Below, piece by piece: positions 63,960 through 64,000 of a stretch of DNA of 64,000 nucleotides (positions within the stretch are counted from its first letter, which is position 1; every line of letters begins with the position of its first letter). The notes below the pieces were generated by a model, which saw nothing but the letters and a program-made list of their open reading frames with translations, had not been told where the DNA came from and ran no database searches. Position numbers and translations under genes: made by a program. This stretch comes from Clostridium cylindrosporum DSM 605 (GTDB lineage: Bacteria; Bacillota; Clostridia; Clostridiales; Caloramatoraceae). The stretch lies in NCBI RefSeq assembly GCF_001047375.1, contig NZ_LFVU01000003.1, positions 97,075 to 161,074 on the forward strand, in the 5' to 3' direction.

Positions 63960-64000
63960 AAGATTAAGCCCTCGATCTATTAGTATCAGTCAGCTACACA
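63960..64000 (-). rRNA. 23S ribosomal RNA, 3' end (partial)
   Basis: The minus strand reads GACTGATACTAATAGATCGA followed by GGGCTTAATC, the universal 3' end of bacterial 23S rRNA (GGUACUAAUAGGUCGAGGGCUUAACC in relatives). The mature end is near 63960, followed by a small CTTAATC/GATTAAG processing stem. The rest of the gene lies beyond the window. Confidence 0.95.

Noticed and set aside
1..64000. CRISPR array or Cas genes
   Set aside because: No regularly spaced direct repeats of 24-40 bases and no Cas-like proteins were seen on either strand.

Overview
The window is low-GC DNA (roughly 30% G+C by eye) from an anaerobic spore-forming Clostridium-like Firmicute. The evidence is a Gram-positive PolC, CodY, a Spo0E-like phosphatase gene, a reverse rubrerythrin, formate/nitrite transporters with FdhD, strong AGGAGG ribosome binding sites, and many AT-rich intergenic stretches with hairpin terminators. 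Species cannot be fixed from sequence alone.

Region 1 (1-28.9 kb) is the conserved clostridial information-processing block. It is read right to left on the minus strand: hypothetical gene, HI0933-family flavoprotein, dprA, topA, codY, rpsB-tsf, pyrH-frr-small ORF, uppS-cdsA-AI2E permease-dxr-rseP-ispG-polC, then rimP-nusA-ylxR-L7Ae-infB (infB is cut by the window edge). A ComM/YifB gene diverges from it on the plus strand at 27.4 kb.

The order is broken between polC and rimP by about 4.8 kb of accessory DNA (about 2.43-7.24 kb). This insert holds an S66 peptidase, a small coiled-coil protein, a 69-residue membrane or secreted peptide, a large uncharacterised PD-(D/E)XK nuclease-like protein, and the decayed C-terminal end of a tyrosine recombinase. 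A 20-bp imperfect direct repeat lies at polC's 3' end and in the rimP promoter, so the insert looks like a degraded integrated element.

Region 2 (29.2-43 kb) is metabolic and housekeeping: M18 aminopeptidase, CorA, 5-formyl-THF cyclo-ligase, ArsB/NhaD-type permease, GlpX, MobA, YaaR, a short extra FtsH, nicotinate phosphoribosyltransferase, DegV and several unknowns. At 35.55-35.76 kb there is a structured non-coding RNA candidate that ends in a U-run.

Region 3 (43-46.5 kb) is a formate module: two very similar FNT channels flank fdhD and a small partner gene. MobA (34.6 kb) and FolD (54.6 kb) fit formate dehydrogenase and one-carbon metabolism.

Region 4 (46.8-64 kb) holds a PepD peptidase, two SEC-C proteins, an NlpC/P60 protein, a DegT aminotransferase, a Spo0E-like gene, a HEPN-like protein next to a broken phage structural gene, reverse rubrerythrin with a PerR-like operator, tRNA-Lys and tRNA-Gln, folD, an HD-domain protein resembling a headless CCA-adding enzyme, an endonuclease IV homologue, ClpE, Ung, RlmI and RluF. 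It ends with tRNA-Phe, tRNA-Met/Ile2 and tRNA-Ala lying directly behind the 3' end of a 23S rRNA gene, with no 5S gene between.
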